From the NCBI RefSeq assembly GCF_003711265.1, contig NZ_CP024634.1, positions 2,232,001 through 2,296,000 on the forward strand: 64,000 bases of DNA, written 5' to 3'. This document shows positions 52,954-61,133 of this stretch, one piece after another. Made by a program: the position numbers and the translations under genes. Position 1 is the stretch's first letter, and every line of letters starts with the position of its first letter. Source of the stretch: Bathymodiolus thermophilus thioautotrophic gill symbiont (lineage in GTDB: Bacteria; Pseudomonadota; Gammaproteobacteria; PS1; Pseudothioglobaceae). The notes below the pieces were generated by a model that was not told the origin of the DNA, did not search any database, and was given only the letters and a program-made list of their open reading frames with translations.

Positions 52954-53112
52954 AACTTTTTCGTAAATATAAAGGATGAGCCGAATTCAAATGTTGCTCG
53001 CCTAGAAGGTTGCGCTTTAAACTTTGTCTTAGCAAGGTTATGATTGGGCTTGAAAAATTGCCAAGTTGACAAAAAGTAGATGTTAGATTATTCATATTTA
53101 TATAAAAGTCTC
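52954..53112. repeat. Decayed family A element
   Basis: Both ends are mutated (actttttcgtaaatataaag ... attcatatttatataaaagtctc), and the core tttgtcttagcaaggttatg with gggcttgaaaaattgccaag is recognisable. It separates the djlA-like gene from the nagZ operon and contains the probable djlA promoter. Confidence 0.7.
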
Positions 53113-53128
53113 ATGATAATGCACGAAG

Positions 53129-53410
53129 TTAGTTTAAGGTTTTTTTCAAATCATCGACAGAAAAACTTTGCACCGTTTGCTCATCGGTGTAAACGGGCTT
53201 CATCTTGGTGTGTGTGCCCGCTTCTTTTTCAATGGCAACTTGTCTGGAGACAACAATGTCCAAACAGTCGGTAATCATTTTTTGCGTGTCTTGTGTCAAT
53301 GGGTGGCGTAATCCCGGCTTGGTCATGGTGTCTTTTGCGACAGAAATAAGGGTTTTTCTGACGGCACCAAGCAGTCTGGTTTCAAAATCTTGTGTATTGT
53401 TATTGCTCAT
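53129..53410 (-). CDS. Small soluble protein of unknown function (93 aa), last in the recycling operon
   Basis: 93 aa, no membrane segment; TRLLGAVRKTLISVAKDTMT, GLRHPLTQDTQKMITDCLDI and a C-terminal acidic helix (FSVDDLKKTL). The pattern RHPLTxxTxxxI.DCL suggests a conserved short family, but I do not recognise a name. The start overlaps the nagZ stop by 4 bases (ATGA at 53407-53410), so it is translated with nagZ. Confidence 0.75.
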   Translation of the reverse strand: MSNNNTQDFETRLLGAVRKTLISVAKDTMTKPGLRHPLTQDTQKMITDCLDIVVSRQVAIEKEAGTHTKMKPVYTDEQTVQSFSVDDLKKTLN

Positions 53411-54396
53411 AATAAATCTCGGATGATTGCTAAATGTTGTTGATGGCTAATTTTATCGGATTTAAACCCATAAAAACCTTGCATTAATTGTAATTTTGCA
53501 TTTACCCCCCAATCTTTGTCAATAACTTGCGCAACCAGTTCCGGATGATTGCAAATAAGCGCCATATCACAGCCACTGTCTAACGATGCGCTGACTCTAT
53601 CGGCAATATCTTCGATAAAATGTGCGCCTTGCATTGATAAATCATCGCTAAAAATCACGCCTTTGAACTTAAGTTGGCCTTGCAAAATGTCTTTAATCCA
53701 TTTGGCAGAAAATCCTGCGGGTTTGTCATCCACTTGAGGATAAACAACATGAGCGGGCATAAGCGCATCAAGCCCGTGGTTGGTCAAGTTTTTAAAAGGG
53801 GCTATATCTGGCAATAAATCGTCCATTGAGCGATTGTCTATTGGCAAATCTAGGTGCGAATCTGCCACCACAAAACCATGTCCAGGAAAGTGTTTACCGA
53901 CACATTTCATCCCCGCTTGATGCATGCCTTGAATCAAACAACCTGCCAATTCAACCACCACAGTAGGACTGGAATGAAACGCCCTATCGCCAATCACACA
54001 AGAATTACCATGGTCTAAATCAAGCACGGGGGCAAAAGAAAAATCCACGCCAATATCCAACAATTCATACGCCAAAACAAAGCCACAAGAAAACGCTTTT
54101 TTAATTGCCTGCTGAGGATTCTGATCATACAATTCACCCAGTTTTGCCATGGCTGGTAAATGCGTAAAACCTTGTTTAAAGCGTTGCACCCTACCACCTT
54201 CATGGTCGGTAGCAATGAGCAAATCTTTATTAATTTGACGAATATCTTTAATTAAAGATTTAATTTGCTCCATGGATTCAAAATTACGCGAAAACAAAAT
54301 GACACCACCAATGCTTGGTTTAATCAATTGTGTTTTTTCTATTTCAGTCAGTGTCAAACCTGACACATCCATCATAATAGGACCTAAGTTTTTCAT
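53407..54396 (-). CDS. nagZ: Beta-N-acetylhexosaminidase (peptidoglycan recycling)
   Basis: Cytoplasmic GH3 enzyme removing GlcNAc from anhydromuropeptides delivered by AmpG. 329 aa (E. coli 341). Motifs: ATDHEGGRVQRFKQGFTHLP, VIGDRAFHSSP, CVGKHFPGHGFVVADSHLDLP with the catalytic His loop, and GVIFSDDLSMQGA with the nucleophile Asp. It overlaps ampG by 4 bases upstream and the 93-aa gene downstream. Confidence 0.95.
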   Translation of the reverse strand: MKNLGPIMMDVSGLTLTEIEKTQLIKPSIGGVILFSRNFESMEQIKSLIKDIRQINKDLLIATDHEGGRVQRFKQGFTHLPAMAKLGELYDQNPQQAIKKAFSCGFVLAYELLDIGVDFSFAPVLDLDHGNSCVIGDRAFHSSPTVVVELAGCLIQGMHQAGMKCVGKHFPGHGFVVADSHLDLPIDNRSMDDLLPDIAPFKNLTNHGLDALMPAHVVYPQVDDKPAGFSAKWIKDILQGQLKFKGVIFSDDLSMQGAHFIEDIADRVSASLDSGCDMALICNHPELVAQVIDKDWGVNAKLQLMQGFYGFKSDKISHQQHLAIIRDLL

Positions 54397-55916
54397 TTAA
54401 TATAAGGTTTAATTTTATAAACAAGCCACAAGACTGGCACACCAATCAATGTGGTAATAACAAAAAATTCACTGTAACCAAATTGCTCAACCAATGTGCC
54501 CGAATAACCGCCAAATATTTTAGGCAAAAGTGTCATTAAGGATGAGAACACAGCGTACTGTACAGCGGTAAATTTTACATTAGTTAAACTGGATAAAAAG
54601 GCAATAAATGCAGCACCTGCAAGACCTGCGGATAAGTTATCCATACTAATGGTAATATACAACCAAGTAATATCATGCCCCACATTTGCTAATACGATAA
54701 ACAACAAATTGGTTAACGCCGATAACAAAGCCCCCAAAAATAACACCTTAAACACCCCCATTCTAAGCGCCATCACACCACCAATGAAGCCACCAGCAAT
54801 CGTCATTAACAAGCCAAAAGTTTTGGCAATGGTTGCAATCTCAACTTTGGTAAAGCCAATATCTTGATAAAAAATATTGGCAATAACACCAAGCACGATA
54901 TCACTCACACGATACAAACCAATCACTGCCAATAGCAACACCGCAACGCCCATGCCATAACGCTCAAAGAAATCTTTAATAGGATTGATATAAGTACCAT
55001 CCACCATAGCCTGATTAACAACATTAAACATTATCATGCCTTTAGCCACCATATAAGCACCCAACAATGCGAATGCCATCTGCAAAACGCCTACAATAAA
55101 TCCAGCGAGGTGCTTGTTGTTAAAAACTTCGCTCAACGCTTGCTTAACTGTATCCACCAAGTCTGCTGTAACAATAAATATTAGAATAAAAGTCGCAATT
55201 ACGGATAGAAATAACAAGAAAAACTGCACATAATCTTGCGTTGTATATCGGGCTTCCGTGTGCTTAGATTGTGGCTCGCTAATAATCAATGTCGTTGCCA
55301 CGCCAATCAACATTACTGCTGCCATTACCATATAAGCACCTGACCATGCTTCGTAACTATATAACGCTTTGGTAGAGCCCAAATAACTGGCAATAAACAA
55401 CCCCCCTGCACCTGCCACCAACATACCAATTCTATAACCTGCAATATAAGTGGCAGACAACATCGACTGCATCTGCCTATCTGCCGATTCGATACGATAG
55501 GCATCAATCACAATATCTTGCGTTGCTGAAGAAAATCCTAACAATACCGCCCCATAAGCCATGACATTTAGGCTGTCAATATTAACTTTCGGGTCAATAG
55601 ATGACATTAACAAAATAGCGCCAATAATACTCAACTGAGACACCAACATCCAAGCACGACGACGACCTAATGTTTTCGTCAAAAAAGGCAAAGGCAAACG
55701 GTCAACCAAAGGTGCCCACACAAATTTAAACGAATAACCCAGTGCTGCCCATGAAAAATAAGTAATGGTTGATTTAATAACACCCGCTTCATTGAGCCAT
55801 AAGCCCAAGGTAGAAAATATTAATAAAATAGGTATGCCTGCCGAAAAACCCAAAAACAACATGGTTACCACCCTAGGGTGAATAAATAATTTAATGCTGT
55901 TTAACATTGATCCCAA
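54393..55916 (-). CDS. ampG: Muropeptide MFS transporter AmpG
   Basis: 507 aa, 12-14 helices. N-terminal LFLGFSAGIPILLIFSTLGLWL and WAALGYSFKFVWAPLVDRLPL with the family's FKFxWAPLxD segment, LGRRRAWM, and ATQDIVIDAYRIE. AmpG imports GlcNAc-anhydroMurNAc peptides for cell-wall recycling. The frame start at 55916 overlaps the rhodanese gene by 16 bases; a Met at codon 4 (MLNSIKLF) is an alternative. It is adjacent to nagZ, which acts on its substrate. Confidence 0.93.
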   Translation of the reverse strand: MGSMLNSIKLFIHPRVVTMLFLGFSAGIPILLIFSTLGLWLNEAGVIKSTITYFSWAALGYSFKFVWAPLVDRLPLPFLTKTLGRRRAWMLVSQLSIIGAILLMSSIDPKVNIDSLNVMAYGAVLLGFSSATQDIVIDAYRIESADRQMQSMLSATYIAGYRIGMLVAGAGGLFIASYLGSTKALYSYEAWSGAYMVMAAVMLIGVATTLIISEPQSKHTEARYTTQDYVQFFLLFLSVIATFILIFIVTADLVDTVKQALSEVFNNKHLAGFIVGVLQMAFALLGAYMVAKGMIMFNVVNQAMVDGTYINPIKDFFERYGMGVAVLLLAVIGLYRVSDIVLGVIANIFYQDIGFTKVEIATIAKTFGLLMTIAGGFIGGVMALRMGVFKVLFLGALLSALTNLLFIVLANVGHDITWLYITISMDNLSAGLAGAAFIAFLSSLTNVKFTAVQYAVFSSLMTLLPKIFGGYSGTLVEQFGYSEFFVITTLIGVPVLWLVYKIKPYIK

Positions 55917-56302
55917 GGCATACCGTCATGCCGCCAACCGCTAACATTGCCACGCTGATTGTTTTCATCAAGATCACCTTCAAATCCGCTTACAATATGT
56001 GCCACATTACTAAAATTTCGTTTAATTAAACATTGTCCAGCGTCATTAGAACGATAACCATTAAGGCAAATTAAAATAATTTCTGTGTCTAATTGACAGC
56101 CCAAACGCTGAATAGTAGCAACAAAATCCTCAGGACATGGCGAACAATTAGGCGTCTCCACCCAAGGCACAAAAAGACAATTTAAAGGTCTGCCAACAAA
56201 CCTATTTTCCGCCTCAGTCCGCACATCAATCAAAACTGCCTCATGATTGTCTTGCAACCGCTCATAGGCTTTTTTGGGTAAATATTGCGTCAATTTATTC
56301 AT
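55901..56302 (-). CDS. Rhodanese-domain protein
   Basis: 133 aa single rhodanese domain. HEAVLIDVRTEAENRFVG (family vlIDVRe..E) and the active-site loop ILICLNGYRSNDA with catalytic Cys and the R-S pair of the substrate loop. It can carry persulfide sulfur, consistent with the sulfur-oxidising lifestyle, but it sits inside a cell-wall recycling operon between an L,D-transpeptidase gene and ampG (4 and 16-base overlaps), so the partner is unknown. Confidence 0.9.
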   Translation of the reverse strand: MNKLTQYLPKKAYERLQDNHEAVLIDVRTEAENRFVGRPLNCLFVPWVETPNCSPCPEDFVATIQRLGCQLDTEIILICLNGYRSNDAGQCLIKRNFSNVAHIVSGFEGDLDENNQRGNVSGWRHDGMPWDQC

Positions 56303-56745
56303 TGCTTAATTATAACCACTTTTTCACCCACTTGAACCACATCAAACAGCGCAACCATATCTTTATTGTGCATACGAATACACCCTTTAGAGCCCACCAC
56401 GCCCATCGGTTCCTCATCAGGTGTGCCATGAATATAAATGTAGCGTGCTTTGGTGTTTTTATTATGCGATTCAAGCCCTTCTAACCAGAGAATACGCGTT
56501 AATATCCAGTCTCTATCAGGACATTGTCTGCCTAATTCAGCCGTGTAAATTTCACCCGTCGGCACTCTACCCACTAATACCGCACCTACCTGCAAGTCAG
56601 TACCAATTTTATCCGCAATTTTAAACGCACCTATCGGCGTGCAAAATGAACCCTCTTGCTCGCCAACGCCATTTTTAGCACTGCTAATTAAATAAGAATT
56701 GCCTTTAAAACTTAAACTTTGTTGAGCAATGTTAATAGTAATCAC
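56299..56745 (-). CDS. L,D-transpeptidase (YkuD family)
   Basis: 148 aa single-domain enzyme. Active-site order YIYIHGTPDEEPMG then GSKGCIRMHNKDMVALFD (HGT...S.GCIRM) with catalytic His and Cys. It begins MITINIAQQSLSFKGNSYLI, with no signal peptide visible, so the protein may be cytoplasmic, or the true start may use a non-classical export route. Family members make 3-3 peptidoglycan crosslinks or attach lipoproteins; a cytoplasmic L,D-carboxypeptidase-like role in recycling would fit the operon. First gene of the operon. Confidence 0.88.
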   Translation of the reverse strand: MITINIAQQSLSFKGNSYLISSAKNGVGEQEGSFCTPIGAFKIADKIGTDLQVGAVLVGRVPTGEIYTAELGRQCPDRDWILTRILWLEGLESHNKNTKARYIYIHGTPDEEPMGVVGSKGCIRMHNKDMVALFDVVQVGEKVVIIKQ

Positions 56746-57173
56746 AATAAATTCTTGTCAAGCTTCACCATACTACTCCCTATTTTCAAAAACCACATTC
56801 CAAAACACCCAAATTCTTTAGCAAGCCAAATTATACCGACAGAGATCCCTACTGATGAGTTACTGGTTTAGGCGACAATATTTTATCTAGAAAAATATTT
56901 TAGTTGGGCGCAGTAAAATTTAGATGTTTTTTTTGAAAGTCTAAAAGTTGACCAATTAAGTGCCATATTAAGATTCACCCAATGCTACTTTTCAAGTATA
57001 ATTATATCTCCATTAGTTTTTTAATTTTCTATCTTAAATTAAAAGGTTACGCGAATTAAAGGGTTAGAAAACTTCTTTATTGTACGATAATTTTGCTATA
57101 GGTTGCCATCAGTTAAAAAAAAGCAAATCAAAATTATATGGTGAAATACAAAAAAAATCAGGAGAAGTAAAGC
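56746..57173. promoter_or_regulatory. Upstream region of the FG-GAP/RTX giant gene, duplicated upstream of its paralogue
   Basis: From 56886 to ~57006 (tctagaaaaatattttagtt ... tactttt-aagtataat) the sequence resembles 60658-60783 upstream of the second giant gene. AAGTATAATTATAT is a good -10-like region. An AGGAGAAG ribosome site lies 6-13 bases before the ATG. The divergent L,D-transpeptidase operon starts from the left part. Confidence 0.6.
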
Positions 57174-60100
57174 ATGCAAGCAGAAACACAGAAACAAATT
57201 ATGTCGTTACAAAATAAAGCAAAAAAAATTGCCGATAAACTCAACGAAGAAGTTATTACCATTGCCAAAGGCATTCAACACATCCAAACTCAAGCAGGTA
57301 TAGCATATCAAATAAACTCTAAAGATTTTAACACTAAAAAGTTAAGCTTAATTGCCAAAAAAATCGGTGATGATTTAGAAATAGCATTAGCAGAAGATGT
57401 TGTTGTCTTTGATAACTACTTTAATATTTGTTCAACTGATTTGTCTTGCTTAGTTTCTTTGCCTACCAAAGACGGTGGGCTTTATCATATTGTTGCTGAC
57501 ACCTTTTTCACTTTAGAAGATGGCACACAAGTTGTGTATTTTTATGGTGAACAATCTATTGTTTCTACAGAATCTAGCGCAGTAAGTGCAGATGATGATC
57601 AAAGTTTCTTGGAGGTTATCAAGTCAAATATAGGAATTGTAGCCGCAGTTGCAGTTGTAGTTGTAGCCGCTGCAATTGCCACTAATAATAGTGGTGGTAA
57701 TGATGGTGATGATGATGGTAATGATGATGGTAATGGTAATGGTGATGACGATGACGATGATCTAACACCTCCTCCAGCGCCGAAATTTACCTTTGTAGAT
57801 ACAGGTTCATCAAGTGTCGATGGTATTACTAATAATGGCACAATTACTATTAGTGGTTTAGAGCCAGGTGCAACTTGGCAGTACTCTACCGATGGTGGTG
57901 CTAACTTCTTCACTAATGGCATAGGCAATAATTTTGTACTAAACGAAGGTACTTATGATGCTAATGCCATCCAGATTAAGCAAACCGATGTAGCTGGCAA
58001 TACTTCAAACATCTTTAAGAATGCCTTACCTATTATTGTAGATACCACAGGCGCTTCATTTACCAGTGCAACTATTGTTAATGTTGAAATAAACACCGAT
58101 GTAACAGAAACAATATATACAGCAGCAGCAACAGACGATTATCCACTTACTTACTCTTTAAAAGAGGGTAACCAAAAAGACAAATTTACGATTAACATTG
58201 CCGGTGAATTAAAATACAAACAAAAACAAACTCAAGCAGAGACGCACAAAGTTTCCATTATTGCCACTGATACGGCTGGAAATGAGGTTGAACAACTTAT
58301 TACTGTGTCAGTGAAAAACCCACCCTCAGTACCTCCAGAACCTCCAGTACCCCCAGTAACAGAAGGCTTTGTTATCAATGGTGAAAATGCTGGAGATAAG
58401 AGCGGCTGGTCAGTTTCCTCAGCAGGGGATGTCAATGGCGATGGCTTGGATGATTTGATTCTTGGTTCACCTGAAACAGCTTTCAGTGATAACGATAATG
58501 TAGGTCGGTCTTATGTGGTATTTGGTAAAACTAATGCAACTGTTATTGATTTATCAAACATAGCCTCTGGTACAGGGGGCTTTGTTATTAATGGCGCACA
58601 AGCCAATGATTATAATGGCTACTCAGTCTCCTCAATAGGCGATTTCAATGGCGATGGCTTGGATGATTTGATCATTGGTTCAAGAAAAAGAGAGTCCGAT
58701 GGCAACAGTGTGATAGGTAAGTCTCATGTGGTGTTTGGCAAAACTGACGGAACTGTTGTTAACTTATCAAACTTGGGTACGGGTGGCCTCGTTATTAATG
58801 GCGAGCAACCCAATGATCATAATGGCTACTCAGTCTCCTCAGCAGGCGATGTCAATGGCGATGGCTTGGATGATCTAATTATTGGTGCTTGGGGTATGAA
58901 TAATAATGCAGGCAGATCTTATGTGCTGTTTGGTGTGGCAGGCAATCCTACTATTGATTTATCAAACATAGTATCTGGCACGGGTGGCTTTGCTATCAAT
59001 GGCGAAAATGCTGGAGGCTTTAGTGGCTATTCAGTTTCTTCAGCGGGCGATGTTGATGGCGATGGCTTTGATGATTTGATTATTGGTGCTTGGGGGATAG
59101 ATTCGGCAAAAGGTAGATCCTATGTAGTATTTGGCAAAACTGACGGCACTATTGTTGATTTGTCAAACATAGCATCTGGCATAGGTGGCTTTGCTATCAA
59201 TGGTGACGATGTTCATAATGTGAGTGGTTCCTCAGTTTCCTCGGCAGGCGATGTTAATGGCGATGGCTTGGACGACTTAATTGTTGGCTCTATTATTGCG
59301 GAAAATAACAGAGGTAAAGCTTATGTGGTGTTTGGCAAAAAGGAAGGGTCTGCCGTTAATTTAGGAGACATAGCATCTGGCACAGGTGGCTTTGTTATCC
59401 GTGGCGAGAAGGATGGAGATAAAAGTGGCCACTCAGTGACTTCAATAGGTGATTTCAATGGCGATGGCTTGGATGATTTGGCCATTGGTACTAATCAGAT
59501 AAATGGTGTTGATAAAGAAAATTACCCAGGCGAAACCTATGTAGTGTTTGGCAAGGCTGACGGAACTGCCATTGAACTATCAGACATAGCATCAGGCAGT
59601 GGTGGCTTTATTATCCGTGGCGAAAAAGATAAAGATTGGAGTGGTGTATCCGTCTCCTCAGCGGGCGATGTCAATGGCGATGGCTTGGATGATTTAATTG
59701 TTGGCTCACCTCAAGCAGATCCCAATGATAACAATAATGCAGGTAAAGCTTATGTGGTGTTTGGCAAAACCAATACGGAAACCGTCGATTTAGCAAATAT
59801 CAGCAAAGGTGGAGGTGTTGCCGCTCATGCAATTGATTTTCAAGGCGATGCCAATGCCAACATACTAACAGGCACCTCTACAAATGAATTATTTGTCGCT
59901 GGTTTGGGCGACGATATTTTAACGGGTAATGGTGGCTTTGATGTCTTTAACGCAGGTGCAGGCAATGATACCATTATTATTAATGACAGTAATATTGCCA
60001 CACTCTCCAGCAATATGTTTGACAGTCATTTACTTGCTCGTGTTGATGGCGGTTATGGTCTTGATACTTTGAAGTTGGCAGGTGAAAACCTTATTCTAGA

Positions 60101-60410
60101 CCTTGCCAACATAGATAATAATCGCATTCAAGGCATTGAAATCATTGACTTGACAGGCTCAGGTAGCAATACCTTAAAACTTAATGTTAATGACTTATTG
60201 CACATTTCCAACGAAAGCAATATTCTTAGAGTTATTGGCGATTCAAACGACAAAGTTAAGATAGAACTTTCCGATGATGGTTTTTTTGCTGAGTCCCCTA
60301 TACTAGAAGATGGTGTGAAGTATTATGTTTATAGCAGCCCAAGCAATGACTTTGGAAGATTATGGGTAGGCCAAAATATAGTCGTGGAGAATTCAGGGGA
60401 AGTAATTTAG
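57174..60410 (+). CDS. Giant secreted/surface protein: BapA-like N-terminus, Ig/cadherin-like domains, seven FG-GAP repeats, RTX tail
   Basis: 1078 aa. Residues 1-~145 form a module shared with the next giant gene (VVVFDNYFNICSTDLSCLVS, DGGLYHIVADTFFTLEDGTQ), similar to the retention modules of BapA/LapA type I-secreted adhesins. An Ala/Val-rich hydrophobic stretch and an Asp/Gly linker (~150-197) follow, then Ig-like and cadherin-like domains (~200-385), a Pro linker (PPEPPVPPV), and exactly seven FG-GAP repeats (~396-900; each with D(V/F)(N/D)GDG(L/F)DDL), enough for one seven-bladed integrin-type propeller. An RTX block (GLGDDILTGNGGFDVFNAG) and C-terminal type I secretion-like region end it. 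No signal peptide. Probably host- or surface-binding. Confidence 0.88.
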   Translation: MQAETQKQIMSLQNKAKKIADKLNEEVITIAKGIQHIQTQAGIAYQINSKDFNTKKLSLIAKKIGDDLEIALAEDVVVFDNYFNICSTDLSCLVSLPTKDGGLYHIVADTFFTLEDGTQVVYFYGEQSIVSTESSAVSADDDQSFLEVIKSNIGIVAAVAVVVVAAAIATNNSGGNDGDDDGNDDGNGNGDDDDDDLTPPPAPKFTFVDTGSSSVDGITNNGTITISGLEPGATWQYSTDGGANFFTNGIGNNFVLNEGTYDANAIQIKQTDVAGNTSNIFKNALPIIVDTTGASFTSATIVNVEINTDVTETIYTAAATDDYPLTYSLKEGNQKDKFTINIAGELKYKQKQTQAETHKVSIIATDTAGNEVEQLITVSVKNPPSVPPEPPVPPVTEGFVINGENAGDKSGWSVSSAGDVNGDGLDDLILGSPETAFSDNDNVGRSYVVFGKTNATVIDLSNIASGTGGFVINGAQANDYNGYSVSSIGDFNGDGLDDLIIGSRKRESDGNSVIGKSHVVFGKTDGTVVNLSNLGTGGLVINGEQPNDHNGYSVSSAGDVNGDGLDDLIIGAWGMNNNAGRSYVLFGVAGNPTIDLSNIVSGTGGFAINGENAGGFSGYSVSSAGDVDGDGFDDLIIGAWGIDSAKGRSYVVFGKTDGTIVDLSNIASGIGGFAINGDDVHNVSGSSVSSAGDVNGDGLDDLIVGSIIAENNRGKAYVVFGKKEGSAVNLGDIASGTGGFVIRGEKDGDKSGHSVTSIGDFNGDGLDDLAIGTNQINGVDKENYPGETYVVFGKADGTAIELSDIASGSGGFIIRGEKDKDWSGVSVSSAGDVNGDGLDDLIVGSPQADPNDNNNAGKAYVVFGKTNTETVDLANISKGGGVAAHAIDFQGDANANILTGTSTNELFVAGLGDDILTGNGGFDVFNAGAGNDTIIINDSNIATLSSNMFDSHLLARVDGGYGLDTLKLAGENLILDLANIDNNRIQGIEIIDLTGSGSNTLKLNVNDLLHISNESNILRVIGDSNDKVKIELSDDGFFAESPILEDGVKYYVYSSPSNDFGRLWVGQNIVVENSGEVI
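58361..59810 (+). repeat. Seven tandem FG-GAP-coding repeats (about 205 bp each)
   Basis: The string ggcgatgtcaatggcgatgg or a near copy recurs at ~58425, 58640, 58840, 59045, 59250, 59450 and 59665, each followed by ggtgcttgg/ggctca-type coding for the DDLI(I/V)G strand. Repeats 4 (SAGDVDGDGFDDL) and 6 (LAIG) are the most diverged. High DNA identity suggests recent amplification or ongoing gene conversion. Confidence 0.85.
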
Positions 60411-60825
60411 TAATTATTCTATTATTACCTTGGCTTTGCCTCCCTTTTTTTTAACCAAGGTAGATTGGCTTTGAAAATTTAGCGCTAAAAATGATTAAAA
60501 AAATATGATTTTTACCTTATTTCTAAGCCCTTCTTAGATAGATGTAACACCTGTGAACTTGGAAGTAAAGTGGCTCTGTATTATTAAATTAATACCATTT
60601 TTTTGGAAATGGTATAACTTATTTTTTGTGAAAAGGCAAAAATTTTATATGCTATCGCCTAGAAAAATATTTTAGTTGAACGCAATAAAATTTAGATGCT
60701 TTCTTTAGGTGTCTAAGCGTTGACTAATTAGAGTTAAACGCCACCTTAAAATTCATTTAATACTACTTTTTTAAGTATAATAATACATTGAAAAATTCTT
60801 TAACATAGTCTTTTTTATTCTAAGT

Positions 60826-61098
60826 TAGCGATTTCTTTAAACCCCATCCTAGCAAGACTAAGGCTGGATTTAAAAATTTCCAATAAGACCCTGCATTAGA
60901 CATGAATGCTAAATAAAGGGCGAATTTTATTCAGTTGTAAATTTTTATCAAATTTATCTTAGTGGAACCAAGATGGGCTTTGTAAAAAATTACAAATGGG
61001 TAAAACTGGCCTTTGATTAATATGTATGTCTAATGCAAGGATCTCAAGTGAGTGAAAGGTGGATTCTTGACGATTATTCATATTTATGTAAAGACCTC
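60826..61098. repeat. Family A element interrupted by a second element
   Basis: The core gatttctttaaaccccatcc and ggctggatttaaaaatttcc (60826-60884) is followed, after the insertion at 60885-61045, by aagtgagtgaaaggtggattcttgacg and catatttatgtaaagacctc (to 61098), the standard right half of family A. The left end is missing. Confidence 0.75.
60885..61045. repeat. 161-bp inverted-repeat element (family B) inserted in a family A copy
   Basis: Left end aagaccctgcattagacatgaat and right end (reverse complement) gagatccttgcattagacatac pair over ~20 positions. The terminal GA-ACC-TGCA pattern is related to family A, but the following TTAGACAT differs. Length equals that of family A (161 bp), which suggests the two families share a parent transposase type. 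Confidence 0.75.
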
Positions 61099-61133
61099 AG
61101 AATAGTAAATAGTATGAATTAGGAGCAGTAAGC

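Larger units (their letters stand above)
60411..61133. other. Intergenic region with duplicated promoter segment and nested mobile elements
   Basis: 60427-60462 contains a TACCTTGG...CCAAGGTA inverted repeat without a T-run, a weak terminator candidate. 60658-60783 resembles the segment upstream of the previous giant gene. 60826-61098 holds a family A element split by another element. An AGGAG ribosome site at 61121-61125 precedes the next gene. No ORF supported. Confidence 0.6.

Noticed and set aside
57599-57928. 109-aa minus-strand frame rich in Pro/Leu/Ser
   Set aside because: Antisense to the Asp/Gly-rich linker of the giant gene, a typical artefact of low-complexity coding sequence.
60427-60462. 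Rho-independent terminator after the FG-GAP giant gene
   Set aside because: The stem is 8 bp with a long loop and no T-run follows; too weak to annotate as a terminator.
7475-61098. CRISPR array from repeated ~30-bp motifs
   Set aside because: The repeats are inverted pairs 161 bp apart dispersed over the window, not direct repeats with regular spacers; no cas gene is present.
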